From positions 23,804,501 through 23,868,500 of the forward strand of contig JAKSXM010000272.1 in NCBI GenBank assembly GCA_022575985.1: a stretch of DNA of 64,000 nt. Reading direction: 5' to 3'. The translations under genes were made by a program, and so were the position numbers. Origin of the DNA: Anagrus nilaparvatae (lineage: Eukaryota; Arthropoda; Insecta; Hymenoptera; Mymaridae). Under the pieces are notes generated by a model. That model ran no database searches and was not told the origin of the DNA. It saw only the letters and a list, made by a program, of their open reading frames with translations. Of the stretch, positions 12,387 to 24,228 are shown in pieces; position 1 is the first letter of the stretch; each line of letters starts with the position of its first letter.

Positions 12387-14480
12387 TTACTTATAAAATT
12401 CTTCAAATAGAGAATTCGTCATATTCGCTACTTCTCTTTTTATTTCATCCTTCACGTCAGCCAGGATATCTTCAGCAGCTATTTCGTAAATCAAGTCATC
12501 TGGACTAAATTTTTCTTCTTTCACGTCAACTTCATCTGTAAAAATAAAAAAGTTATATTACTTCATTCGTTCCAAATTTTCAAAAAATTATTTTTTTTAC
12601 TTACTCGTAAATGATTTTTCATTTAATGATAAACTTTTGCAACTAATCTTAAATTCACTATTTTCCTCAAGTAAAGACTCATTCGAAGCTCTAGGAACGA
12701 ACGATTTTTGTTCATTTCTAGTAAAATACTGATTATCTTTTTTTTGTTCAATAGTTTTCTCTTTTATGACTGACTTCTTAGTTTGCAAATGACTTTTAAG
12801 ATGGCAAATCAATGATTTCTTATACATAAAAGACTTTTCACAATGGTCACAAACGAAAATATTATTAGATTTCTTTACGTTATTGTGAATGGCCTTTGGC
12901 AATGTATTGTGAGACTTTTCATGATTACAAAGATTATCTTTCCGAGAAAAACATTTATCAAAGACATTGCATTTGTAAGTACTACCGCCAGTGAGACCTC
13001 GAAGACGATTACTTAAATGAGCTTCGTGATTAAATTCGCACTGGAATTTCTTGATGCCAGAGTGAGTTTTTTCATGTGCATGGAGATTACTTGAATCTTT
13101 AAAAGTCTTGTCACATACACTACATTTGTAAGGTCTATCGCCATTGTGAACTCGAATATGCCTTATTAGATCTCTTTTTCTAATAAATCTCTTACTGCAA
13201 AGATCGCACTCAAAATTCTTGATGCCAGAGTGGATTTTTTCATGACCTCGAAGATTTGATATATCTTTAAAAGTCTTACCACATGAATTACATTTGTTGG
13301 GTCTGTCTCCAGTGTGAACTCGAAGATGTCTTTTTAGATGAGCTTTCGTGATAAATCTCTTGTTGCAAAGATCGCACTCGAATTTCTTGATGCCAGAGTG
13401 AGTATTTTCATGAGCTTGAAGATTCCTTAAGTGTTTAAAAGTCTTGTCACATGCGTCACATTTGTAAGGTCTATCATCAGTGTGAACTGCAAGATGTCTT
13501 AATAATTTAGTTTTATCAATAAATCTCTTGCTACAAATATCACATTCGCATCTCTTTACGCCTGTGTGAATTTTTTTATGGTTATAAAGACTAGCTGATT
13601 GCGAAAAAGTCTTGTCACATGCATCACACTTGTAAGGTCTATCGCCAGTGTGAACTCGAAGATGTTCTGTTAAGTGAGTTTTGCGAATAAATTTCTTGTT
13701 GCAGAGATCACACTCGAAATTCTTGATGCCAGAGTGACTTTTTCGATGGTTACAAATACCACTTGATTGTTTAAAAGTCGTGCCACATGCATCATATTTG
13801 TAAGGTTTATTACTAGCATGAATTCGAAAATGTTGCATCAGTGCATCTTTTCTTATGAATCTCTTCTTGCAAAGATCACATTCAAATCTCTTGATGCCAG
13901 AGTGAGTTTTTTCATGATTCTGTAGATGATCTAATTGAATAAAAGTCTTGTCACATGCATCACATTTGTAAGGTCTGTTTCCAGTGTGAAGACGAAGATG
14001 ATCTTGTAAATTACCCTTTCGAATAAATTTCTTGTTGCAAAAGTCGCACTCAAACGTCTTAATCCCAGGGTGAATTTTTTTATGAATTTGAAAGCTGCCT
14101 AAATGAGTAAAAGTCTTGTTACATGAATTACATTTGTAAGGTCTCTCGCCAGTGTGAACTCGGAGATGTCTTTCTAGATTATGTTTACTAGTATATTTCT
14201 TTTTGCAGAGATCGCACTCAAACTTCTCGATGCCAGAGTGAGTTTTTTCATGACTTCGAAGATTACTTGATTGGTTAAAAGTCTTGTCACACGAATCACA
14301 TTTGTAAGGTCTATCGCCAGTGTGAACTCGAAGATGTCTATTTAGATCATGTTTTCTAATAAATTTCTTGTTGCAAAGATCGCACTCGAATTTCTTTATG
14401 TCTGTGTGCGCCTTTAAATGTTTATTAAATGATGCTTTGTATTTGTAAGTTTTTGAGCACTTGTCACACTTGTATTCCAT
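12387..14480 (-). CDS. ZF2: subfamily B C2H2 zinc-finger gene, longest of the array
   Basis: Coding exons are 12605-14480 and 12387-12535, separated by a 69-bp intron (ACGA^GTAAGT ... TTTTTACAG^ATGAAG), predicting 674 aa. The ATG at 14480 (MEYKCDKC) follows an acceptor at 14500 and is shared with ZF4 and ZF7. About 20 finger positions are present. Three are degenerate: finger 9 has KYDAC (first Cys lost), finger 18 is shortened (CEFNHEAHL), and finger 19 has CNVF (second Cys lost). The remainder keep CX2C...HX3H. Linkers alternate TG(D/E)RPYKC and SGIKKFEC. After the fingers comes a Lys/Ser-rich stretch, and the tail reads EVDVKEEK...DVKDEIKREV...LFEEFYK with VKEE, VKDE and IKRE as SUMO-type motifs. 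It is likely a nuclear DNA-binding regulator; the target is unknown. Confidence 0.9.
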
Positions 14481-14919
14481 AACGTGAAGAATGGGTAAAC
14501 TGTAAACAAAATAGACGAGATTTTACACTGATTAATATTTACCAAAGATTAATTTTTTTAAATGCTGTGCTTGAAAAAAAATTCTATTGTCAAAGTATAT
14601 AATATGAGAACATAAAACTAAAAATTTTGCTACTTTTTAGATATATTAGTTTCAAAGTGTATTATTTCCTATATACTGTAATATGAAATGATTCTATTAA
14701 ATTTAAACACTTAAAAAAAATGATTTAGCTTTAAATGATTCTAGGTGGATTACTATGTTATTTCTTGTAAATTAAATTAAAAATAATTCAATTTAGAAAT
14801 TTATGAACGTGAAATTTCTGTTCAATTTATTTGCTTTGGAAAAAATTTCTCATAACATCTAACGAATTTATTCAAATGCAATAAATAATTTTCTTATAAA
14901 TAAATAAGTATATTCTTAC

Positions 14920-15240
14920 CTGTGATAAGATTATAAATTTAAGGGCTTAAATATTTCTGTAGCTTTTTATTTAAAAAATAATTATTTATAGTTTGAAAAT
15001 ATTATAATATAAAATTAAACCACCTTAAATTAAACCACCGTAGCTTCTTAGCAATAAGCGACAGCAAAGAACGCACTAAAGTTTAGTACTGAAATTCCAG
15101 CTCTAGTAGGTAAGGTATTTGAATGTGCAAATAAATTTTATTCCCCCACGCCTAATCTTTAAAATTGTTTACTTATTTCATTTAACATTTGAATAAAATT
15201 TTGTTTATTATGTTATTATTTAAAAGTTTTGATCAAATTT
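14920..15240 (-). promoter_or_regulatory. ZF2 noncoding exon 1 and promoter block (type B)
   Basis: The donor TCACAG^GTAAGAAT (minus strand) lies at 14920/14919, after which intron 1 runs about 420 bp to 14500. The upstream block (TTTAGTGCGTTCTTTGCTGTCGC..., GGAATTTCAGTACTAAACTT) matches the ones before ZF4 (27100-27330), ZF7 (43030-43230) and the orphan at 62510-62690. Confidence 0.55.
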
Positions 15241-16724
15241 CTATTGCGTAACGATCATCTCTTCCTCCTTTGTTGTTGTTATTATTGTAATATTTTTAAT
15301 TTTAATTAAGACCGATTACTACGAATTTAAAAATTAATTGTTTGATGACTCTTTTAATTTTGCTCTTCTAAATCATTTATAAAATTTTAAATCTTTAAAA
15401 AGTAATTCTTTTAGTAATTATTTAGATACCTGATAAAAAAATTAATAAATTAATAAAATACATTTTTTATCTCAATAAACAAATTCTTTATAAAATCGTA
15501 AACTTTTAATTGAACGCGTTTTTAAATTCTGCTTTTATTTTTTAACTAATATTAATAATAATAATTGTATTCGTAATAACCATAATAATAATCATAAAAT
15601 ATTCAAATGGGGATTTACTAGCACTTAAAAAAAATTCTGTTCGCGGCAAACGGAGTCCTGGTTACAGTTAACAGATTTTTTTTATGTCTAACGAAATTTT
15701 AGATCAAATAAATCAAATTAATCTATAATTATAGAATACTTCAATAAAAATCAATAAAACATTTTAAAATACTTTAATCTACAAAAAGGACAAAAAATAC
15801 GCATACCACATGTTGATTCAATTTTTTTTTATTTTGGGCGTAGTTTTTATTCTTTAAATTATACCTCAATATTTAAAATTTGAAACAAACCTTATATTTC
15901 ACAAAATTTAATTTAAAATCAGAGAAATTGAAAAATATTGATTTTTTTAAAACTCGAACTCTATCTAAGAATATTATTTGTTACTTCTAAAAACTGAAAA
16001 AGTAATTTATTTTTTTTTATTTTTTGTTTACAAAAATTTTCACGAATTTAGGTATAAAATTTGAAAAATCGAGTAAGAACGATTACGAACGAACGAAGAA
16101 ATAGTACTTCCAATGAAAAAAATTAGGTGTTGCATCCAAATAAAAAAAAAGCACTTCGAGATTTTTTGGAAACAAAAATTTTAAAAAAATTATTAGGTCT
16201 TAATCCATAGATGCTTTAGAAACATCACTGGTCAGATCTGCATACACACCTGTACATACATGCGTTTTTTTAAAAACGGTTGTTACTGCAAAAAAATTCG
16301 GTTTTTCGGTATGCAGAATAATTTTTCGTAGTCAAGACCTAAAAATTTGAAAACGACGACCCTAAAAATCTTAACTCAATCTTTTTTATGAGAATTGAAG
16401 AAGTATTTTACGTAATAAGTAGACAAATGCAAAAAACGGGCCAATAGATGCTAAGAAAGTTTTCAAAACCAGGACCCAAATATTTATCGATTTCAAAAAC
16501 ATATTGCCTATGATTTTGAGAACAGTTAAAAAAATTTCTTATGAAACATGTGAAAATAAGCTTTAAAATCGAACGGAAAATACAGTTTTTCGTTATTAGA
16601 GCCAATTATTCGATGACTGGACCGAAAAATTTAAAATCGATGTATCAAAAAACTTACCTATCTCATATGAGTAGCTTTGTACAAACTTTAGGAAACAAGT
16701 GCACGGTACGGTTTATTAATACAA
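15241..16724. other. gene-free stretch with dispersed repeats
   Basis: No coding signal. The portion 16490-16710 (AAAATACAGTTTTTCG...AAAAAACTTACCTATC...AGGAAACAAGTGCA) is related to 44560-45420, a dispersed repeat. The two ORFs here (16408-16605, 16541-16732) overlap antiparallel in that repeat and are not genes. Confidence 0.45.
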
Positions 16725-17923
16725 CACTGTAAAAAGTAACTCTCTTAAGGGGGGAAGGCTATGAAATAATATGTTTTTTCAGATAGGATTTTTTTTATGA
16801 AGGAGTTGAAATAATGTACCATCTGGAACATTCAATATAAGTCTAAAAAAAAAAAAAAAAAAAAAAAAAAATGCAATTAAAACACGTGTATTTTCTATAT
16901 GAACCTAAAAAAAAAAAAAAATTTTTTCAAAAATGGGAACGTTTTTTAAAAATTGACCATTTTTTCTGACTTTAAAATAGGCCAAAAGGTGGCTTAAACT
17001 TAAAATATTTTAAAACGCGTAGGTTCATATAGAAGGTAATATAGGTATATAATGTTGTAAAAAAAATTTCAGGCAGATCGGATTAGCCGTTTTTGAGTTA
17101 GGTTGCACGCCAGTTCAAAAAAAGTATTTTCGAGAAAAAATAGTTTAAAGTTTTGAAGAGTAAAAATTTGAAGAACAAGTTTTTTACCGATTTTTCAGCG
17201 ATACCGGGATTTTACAGTAAACCTTCACAGTAGCTAACTGCTCTACTAATTTTGAAAGTATTATGCATTGAAAAAGTGTTTTTACTGATAATAATTTCAC
17301 TCAAGAAATTGGTTTCGAACGAAAATAGAGAAATAATCGAACCGCGAATACTCTCGGTAAAGTGACTATAGCTTCCAAAGTAGTTAAGATTAATACCTAA
17401 AAATTTTTTTACATTTTTTTGAGGTGTTATATTAACTTTGTAAATAAAAAAAAATTTTTTAATTTTGGATTTCATTTTTTCATTTCATTTCATTTCATAG
17501 CCTTCCCCCCTTAAATTAATAAAAAAAATAGGATATTTTCGAAAAATTAGTAAATTTTCAAAAAAATTTGTAAATATTTTAATATAACGATAAAAATCGT
17601 AAATTAACTAAATTTAGTATATTGTGGAAAAATTTGAGAATTTTCGATTTTTTTTGTGAATTTACGAAAAAAAATGTAAATTCACAACTATTTTTCGTAA
17701 ATTTACAACTATTTTTTGTAAATTTTCGAAATAAATGGTAAATTATCAATTTTTCTTGCGAATTCACAAAAAAAATTGAGAATACTCGACTTTTTTGTTG
17801 ATATACTAAAGTTAGTAAATTTACGATTTTTATCGAATAATTACAAATTTTTTCAAAAATTTACTAATTTTTCGTAAATGTTCTAATTTTTTTTATGATA
17901 TAAGAAAGTTACTTTTTACAGTG
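16725..17923. mobile_element. MITE with CACTGTAAAAAGTAAC termini, interrupted by a TTAA element
   Basis: The left end CACTGTAAAAAGTAACTCTC is repeated inverted at the right end (...AAGTTACTTTTTACAGTG). The core after 17515 is built of repeated GTAAATTTACGAA-like palindromic words. It is split at 16749-17510 by a second element. The end sequence resembles the Tc1/mariner-type MITEs elsewhere in the window, but a TA duplication is not evident. Confidence 0.65.
16749..17510. mobile_element. 762-bp TTAA-flanked inverted-repeat element nested in a MITE
   Basis: Ends read GGGGGGAAGGCTATGAAAT and, inverted, ATTTCATAGCCTTCCCCCC, each bordered by TTAA (16745-16748 and 17511-17514). It contains a run of about 30 A at 16842-16871. 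A TTAA duplication with G-rich termini is seen in two further elements in this window. The open frame at 17212-17475 has no recognisable domain. Confidence 0.78.
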
Positions 17924-18422
17924 AAATTATGTAAATTTTTATTTTTTATCTTCTTTTTTTTGTACAGCAATTCAGTAAATTTACGAAGTAAATTAGTGTT
18001 TAAAAGTAAATTTTGTGTTTACTAAATTCTTTGAGGGTAATTTTACTAGATTTTTGCTTGTGTGTATTTTTTATTCTATTTGTTGTGAATTACCAAGTAA
18101 AATTATAACTATTTTATTAATTATTGAATTTTTGATTTTAGTATAATAAATTTTTATTTCTCGCCAAACTGACAATTGTTATTACAAGCCGAATATTTTA
18201 TTTTTTGATTTTCATTTTAGACTTACTTTAAAAGAAGTAGTCTTTGACTATTAATAAAAATAAATTTTATTTTACTTAAAAATATTAATCTAATTAATAA
18301 AACAGAAATTTACGTATTGCCAAATGGGCAACGGTCACACTAACACTTAAACTACAAAAAAAATTACTTGTTGCTAGTTAAATTATTTATCAGTTCTTCG
18401 AATAAGACGTTGGTAACATTGG
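17924..18422. other. conserved 3' flank of ZF3 (type A)
   Basis: Contains the A-type 3' block (TTTTTATTTCTCGCCAAACTG near 18150) and minus-strand AATAAA-like signals. No gene. Confidence 0.5.
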
Positions 18423-19651
18423 TTACTTCTTTCCGACTTCTTTCTTAATCTCTTTCTTTATTTCATACTTCACATCATCCAGGAGATTGTCAATACAAGT
18501 TTCATAAATAAAATCATCTGGACAAATTTTTTCTTCTTTTATATCAACGACCTCATCTCTTGCCAAACCTTTAATAAAACAAAAAAATTAATTAATTAAA
18601 ATATAATTTTTTTACAATCGTTATTAACATAAAATACTGAAAACTTGCCATATTCACTTGCTGCTGAACTTATATCAGATGCTAAATTTTTGTCATTTAT
18701 CTTATTTCTACAATCTTCAACAAGTTCAGATTCCTTAAGAATATCAGATGATTCTTTCTTGCTGCTACTAAAATACTGGTTAATTTTTTCGCTTTTTTGT
18801 ATTATTTTCTTTTTATTAATTTGTGGATTACACTTCAATGGAAAAAATAATGAATTTTTATTCGAAACAGTAACTCCATCGACTTCCATGTTTTTACTCA
18901 AATTGTGAGTTTTTTTATGATTTCGAAGACTACTTGCATGCAAAAAACTTTTGTCACACAGATTGCAATGTAAAAGTTTTTCCCTGTTGTGAACTCGAAT
19001 GTGTCTTATTAGATCGGATTTTTTAATAAATCGCTTGTGACAATGTTCGCATTCAAATTTCTTGATACCAGAGTGAATTTTTTCATGATACTGTAGATGA
19101 GCTAATTGAATAAAAGTCTTGTCACATTCGTCACATTTGTAAGGTCTATCACCAGTGTGAACTCGTAAATGGTTTTTTAAATCACTTTTTTGAATAAATC
19201 TCTTGTTACAAAGATCGCAGTCGAATTTCTTTATGCCAGAGTGAGTTTTTTCATGATACTGTAGATGAGCTAATTGAATAAAAGTTTTGTCACATGCGTC
19301 ACATTTGTAAGGTCTATCGCCAGTGTGAACTCGAAGATGTTGTATCAGTACATGCTTTCTAATAAATCTTTTACTGCAAAGATCGCACTCGAATTTCTTG
19401 ATGCCAGAGTGAGTTTTTTCATGACGACGAAGACTGCTTGATTGCGTAAAAGTCTTGTCACATGCATTACACTTGTAAGGTTTTTTGCCAGTGTGAACTC
19501 GAAGATGTTTTAGTAAATTACCCTTTTCAATAAATTTCTTGTTGCAAAGATCGCACTCGAATTTCTTGATTCCAGAGTGGATTTTTTTATGATGAACAAG
19601 AGAAGATTGGTGTTTGTAAGTTTTTGAGCACTTATCACACTTGAAGTTCAT
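18423..19651 (-). CDS. ZF3: subfamily A C2H2 zinc-finger gene with truncated tail
   Basis: Coding exons are 18658-19651 and 18423-18568, with an 89-bp intron (AGCAA^GTGAAT ... AAAG^GTTTGG). The start MNFKCDKC at 19651 matches the paralogs. An in-frame ATG 33 bp upstream (19684) also lies in the exon (acceptor at 19698) and could extend the protein by 11 residues. There are nine intact fingers. Fingers 5 and 7 share the IQLAHLQYH helix region, pointing to a recent two-finger duplication. The tail exon has an 11-bp insertion (18434-18444 region, containing CCGAC) relative to ZF1, ZF5 and ZF11. It shifts the frame so that the protein ends ...KKEVGKK instead of continuing through TNVTNVLFEEL. IKEE, VKYE and IKKE motifs are kept. 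ZF8 carries the same insertion. Confidence 0.88.
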
Positions 19652-19901
19652 AATATATAAGAATGATTCCTTATTAATACGCAAGTCTCTTAAAAATCTG
19701 TAAAAATAAAAAATTTTTTTTTTAATATATTTTTCTTTACAATAAATTTATTTATTTCTAATATTTATTTTCTATATATTTTCATTACATTAAACTTTGC
19801 AGTATGATTTATAACTAAAATAATTTCTAAGTTTTGATATTTTTTTTAATGTAAGAATGTAAAAACTGAAAAAAAAATTCATAGAATTAATAAATTTTAA
19901 C

Positions 19902-20500
19902 CTGTAGGTACACTGAAAAAAAAATTCTGTTTGTAGCTAGCGGAATTTTTTATCTTGTCAATCGATTGCGAATGACTTGAAACGTAAAGAAAATTTAAAA
20001 AACACGTTTTTCCCGCTTACTCGGGATATGCAAATATCGGTAGGATGAGATTTGAGACATTTTTAGAAAAAAGAAAAGAGTTTTTTTTAAATTTTCTTTA
20101 CGTTTCAAGTCATTTGTAATTTTTTTTCGGTGTACATAAAACTGATTTAAAATTTTTTCTAACGAATTCGATCTGATAAATAAATTAGAATTGTAAACTG
20201 ATATAATTATAAATTTAGAATATTTTACTTTTCGATTAAACTTTTAATTATATGCAAAATTAATTTAAAAATGATATTTTCTATTATAAGCAAGAGTAAC
20301 TTCTTTAAAAGCGACTGGAATGGTACTAAATTCTAAATATTAAAATTTTAGTTGTACGGTTCGCAAAATATTTGACTGTGTAAGTGAAATGGATTCCCCC
20401 ACTCATGATATTTAAAATTATTTATTTTCATTTCATTTTTCATTCGGGTAAACTTTTGTTTATCATATTAAAATTTAAACACTCAATTTAAATTTACAAA
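19902..20500 (-). promoter_or_regulatory. ZF3 noncoding exon 1 and promoter block, carrying a MITE
   Basis: The donor CTACAG^GTTAAAA lies at 19902/19901. Exon 1 contains a 222-bp MITE beginning 9 bp upstream of the donor. The conserved type A promoter block follows at about 20330-20500. Confidence 0.5.
19911..20132. mobile_element. 222-bp TA-flanked MITE (CACTG termini) in ZF3 exon 1
   Basis: The termini CACTGAAAAAAAAATTC... and ...TTTTTTTTCGGTG are inverted, and both sides carry TA (19909-19910, 20133-20134). ZF1 has the uninterrupted sequence (GTAAGTATAGAAAACTGATTT). A TA duplication with short inverted repeats is the Tc1/mariner signature. The internal motif TTTCAAGTCATT is shared with 37456-37767 and the fragment at 1705-1812. 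Confidence 0.85.
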
Positions 20501-20509
20501 TATCACCGC

Positions 20510-21265
20510 GTTTTTCTCCGTGGTTATAATTGTTGTGAAATTTTATTTTTTGAATTTCACTTTTTTAATTACCTGTTTTTAAAATAAGCCGTCAAGATCC
20601 GATGTAAACTAGATAAGCCAAGGAATTTTTATTTATTTTATCAAATGCTGACCAAACGGTTAATATTTTTAAAATATATCCATGGACTGTAATTTTGCTC
20701 TTTCTTTTTTCTATTCAATAATTTTATTTTTATTTTCTGATTTTAAATTTGATAAATAAATAGTCAGTTTATTGGAAATAAAATTATTATTTGATAGAAT
20801 TAATTATTTTTGAATTTCAATATTTTTGAATGAAGTTTAAATGTATTATGAATATTTTTCATTTACTAATACGAATTAAAAAATTTATTTTAAATTTTAT
20901 TCGATTATCTTTCCCCTGTCTTTTACTTTTATTTACCTATTTTAAAATAAAATTTGTTATTTTATTGATTTATATCGATGGTTTCCAATTCTTCGTTATT
21001 AACTATTTATTAACTGTTACACTTATTTTGCGAGACCTCCTATTATCTATAATGAATATTTTTACATTAAACTTTAATTAATTAATTTTTTGCAATTTAG
21101 TTTCTTTATTTTAAAATTTTTAGAAAGTAAACAATATAGGATTCTATATGGAATATTTTTATTATTATACTTTTCGTTCGAATAAATATTTATAATTTAT
21201 AAAAATCTTAGTAATCTATGAAGCAAGTTCTTAGTAATCCGAGAAATACGTGCTTTCTCGCCGCT
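20510..21265. other. type A upstream flank, gene-free
   Basis: It aligns with 9400-10430, 30100-30790 and 60000-61250. No coding potential; the frame at 20830-21081 is low-complexity AT. Confidence 0.45.
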
Positions 21266-21547
21266 GACGAAAAAAAAAAATTTTTGTCCACTTTTCTAAT
21301 GCCAACTTTTTTATTGAAATTTCAGCTTAATTTTTTCCAACATTTAACTAAAAATATGGAATCCAAAAAATTTATCTATAAAGGTACAATCCTAAAAAAC
21401 AAATATTAAATAATTTTACCATTTTAGTTAACTATTTTATTTACTAAAAACTTTTAAAAAACTTTTATGTACAAAAATCTTAAGAGTAACGGCAGAGAAA
21501 TGTCAATTTATAATAATATTAACTTTATTCAAAAAAGAATGTCATAT

Positions 21548-21620
21548 GTTTTCGTGGTGTAGTCGGTTATCACATCCGCCTAACACGCGGAAGGTCCCCG
21601 GTTCAAACCCGGGCGAAAAC
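21548..21620 (+). tRNA. tRNA-Val-AAC: tRNA-Val(AAC), copy 1
   Basis: 73 nt with acceptor stem GTTTTCG/CGAAAAC, D arm GGTGTAGTCGGTTATCAC, anticodon stem TCCGC/GCGGA around loop CTAACAC (anticodon AAC), and T arm CCCCGGTTCAAACCCGGG. No intron. A long T run a few bases after the gene acts as the Pol III terminator. About 280 bp of 5' flank (21265-21547) is shared with copies 2 and 3, so the tRNA travels with the duplicated unit. Confidence 0.97.
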
Positions 21621-22430
21621 AGTTTTTTTTTTTTTTTTTTTTTAATTTTTTTTTTTAATTTTTGGTTAAACTTATCTTCTATTTTATATTTAATATAATA
21701 TTATAGAAATATTTAATAGCGCTGTAAAAAATTTCTTTATTAGTTTACCATAAAAAAATTTATGAAATTAAAAAACAAAATACATAAATAAATTAACAAT
21801 TTGTGTTAAATTTCAAATTTAAGATTTGACATAAATTTTATTTTTGAATAGTTTTATTTAAAAAATTTACTCAATTAAATTATCAATTTAAAATTTTTGT
21901 AAAAGCCTTTAATTTAAATTTTGCAAATATTTTTTATTCAGTACACACCAAATCTTAAAGATCTTTTTTTAACTATGGAAAGATTGCTATTTTTGTTTTT
22001 TAAAATTTTCAATAAAATATAGGTTAAAAAGGATTTAATTTCAAAAAGAATCCCTTTAAAAGAACTAATCAGAAAAAAAATCTTTCCAAAAAAAAAAGAT
22101 CTTCAAGATTTGGTGGTTATCGTTTATTTAATAAATTTCAAAAAATTTATCACCAACTTCTTTTTTTCTAAAAATTTGTTTTATACTTGTTAATAGATTT
22201 CTAAAAAATTTTCATTATAAATAAAAAATTTGGATCTAGAGTAGACAGATTTTGATCTAAAAGGCAAAAAAGTAGAGCGGGATCCAATATGGCAATCGTA
22301 TAATTTCTTTTGGAATCACTCATATGATTTAGAATTTTTTAAAAAAATTCTATCTACTGTAAAACTCCATGCTTTCAAAATAAATTTTATTTAATTAAAA
22401 ATGTAAATTTTTAATTAAATGTTTATTTAA
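21621..22430. other. C-type downstream flank, gene-free
   Basis: It begins with a T-rich tract. The part 21950-22340 (e.g. AAAAAGGATTTAATTTCAAAAAG, GGCAATCGTATAATTTCTTTTGG) recurs at 32830-33110, 52960-53240 and 61320-61720, always between a tRNA position and a C-type gene. Confidence 0.55.
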
Positions 22431-23643
22431 GGGTCGTTTTACCTAAACTTTTTTTTGATAACCGAATTTTTTTTCTTTCTATTAATTACTTTATATATGT
22501 CTCGAGAGTATGTAAAAAAAATTTATTTTTAAATCCTCCCCTCTAAGTATATTTTTTTGCCTGTTTTGCCGGCGCCGTTAAACGTGTTTTTGATAAAATT
22601 TAACGGTATGGCTCTAATATTTTTTTACATATCTTCTAACTACTGTTAAATAGTTAGAAATCATGTCGGAACTGGTCACTGATAGAAATTATGAGCAAAT
22701 TTTGCTAATATTCGCGATGGTTTATGACTCCAAATTTAGCCGTGCCAAAATGGTAAAAAATAGCAAATCGGCCCAGCAGCAGGGGTAATATCAGCTACAA
22801 ATTCAGTATGAAAACCAGAAGGATAGTTTTATGGCTCAAAAATCACTGATAACTTATAAGTCTACTTAAATATACAAAAAAAAAAATGTTTTGTTAAATT
22901 TTTAAGAAAAAAAAATATTTACTCTTATTTAGAAAACTATGTTTTTACACCTTCTAATTAAGATTTCTCTAAAACTATTTGGCCGATTTTTATTTTTTTG
23001 GTCTAATTTTATTTGTTGTAAGTTTCTTTACGCAATAAAAAAAAAAAATAATAATTTAATGATTAAAAGCACCGAAAAAATTATTCTAAAACTTCAAAGT
23101 CGTTTTACTCGAAACAACGTCTGTAAAACCCTGTACTCAATTGCGCGATAACTTCTGCACCGATTTTCTTTAAATTTACTAAGCAACTTAATAAATGCAC
23201 TAATTTCGGGATGTCGTCGAGTTTTTTTTTTTTTATGTTCTGAAAAAATTTTTACAGCTGCTTTTGCCCGAAAATTATAGGCTTTTTTTTTCATTTTAAC
23301 TTTGCGTAGCCACCATTTTGTTCGTAATTAATTTTTTTGAAAAAACTCGACGACATCCCAAAATTACGGGTTTCCAGTCTTACCAATTTTTTTTTCGTAC
23401 GTTTTAGATTATCCTAAGTCAAGATATCAAGTACACAGTTTTGAATTTTTTTTTTTCAGAGATGCAAGTTCACCTCTCTCACGCAAAACTGACGTCACAA
23501 AAAACAAAAAAAAATTTTTTTTTTAAATTTTTAATATATTTGCAAACTATAAAAAAAATTTGATTCAAATATCTCTATCCGTTATTTCACAATCCTACCT
23601 TAAAAATCAGCTAAAATATCGACATATTTAGGTAAAACGACCC
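22431..23643. mobile_element. 1.2-kb TTAA-flanked element
   Basis: The ends GGGTCGTTTTACCTAAA and TTTAGGTAAAACGACCC are inverted copies, bordered by TTAA (22427-22430, 23644-23647). The paralogous flanks at 33120-33160 and 61780-61810 lack it. A TTAA duplication is the piggyBac-type signature, but the GGG...CCC ends are the reverse of the classical CCC...GGG and no transposase is visible. The inner part holds inverted words around CTCGACGACATCCC (near 23210 and 23345). The two small ORFs inside are not supported. Confidence 0.8.
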
Positions 23644-23647
23644 TTAA

Positions 23648-24228
23648 TTAAAAATAATTACGTTAGTTTTGAAATTTGAAGGAAAGAATAAAAATAACTA
23701 TAAATTTTTTGACATTTTATATTTAATTATGTTTTATAGTTACCAAAAAGTCAATTGTCTTTTTACAATATTTGTAATTAAAATAGCTTTTTTATAATTC
23801 TTAATTATTCATTATTAAATAAATAATAATAACTGATTCTACATTTTGTTATGAAGTTTTAATGTTAAAAATTTAGCTAATCTCTTCATTTATCTATAAC
23901 TTCTTATAAAACTTTCTAATCAAATATTTTAAGAGATTACTTCAAAATTAAAATTAATAATTTTTTTTGTATCTATTAGAGTTTATTCCAAGTACATTTT
24001 ATTTTAAAAAAACCCTTTGCAAGAATAAATATTCGTCGTCAAATTTTGATTTTCCAAATTTCATATTTTTGTTATTTTAAACTCTGTTTTGCTATAAAAA
24101 ATTATTAATTATTTTACGTTAACACAAAATTTTCTTTAATTTTTTGAAGAAAAAGTGAAAATTAATTTAAAAAAAGTAAGGTTTCAAATAAGTCAAATCG
24201 ACAATTGTCACAGTTGTCACTAATTAAA
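23648..24228. other. C-type 3' flank
   Basis: It matches 33160-33700 and 53330-53900 (e.g. TTTTGTTATGAAGTTTTAATGTTAAAAATTTAGCTAA). No gene. Confidence 0.5.

Noticed and set aside
18645..18908. Antisense ORF of about 87 codons (also at 28465-28662 and 46486-46752)
   Set aside because: It is conserved only because it lies opposite the Ser/Lys-rich coding region of the A genes; it has no domain, and the reading frame is a consequence of the sense codons.
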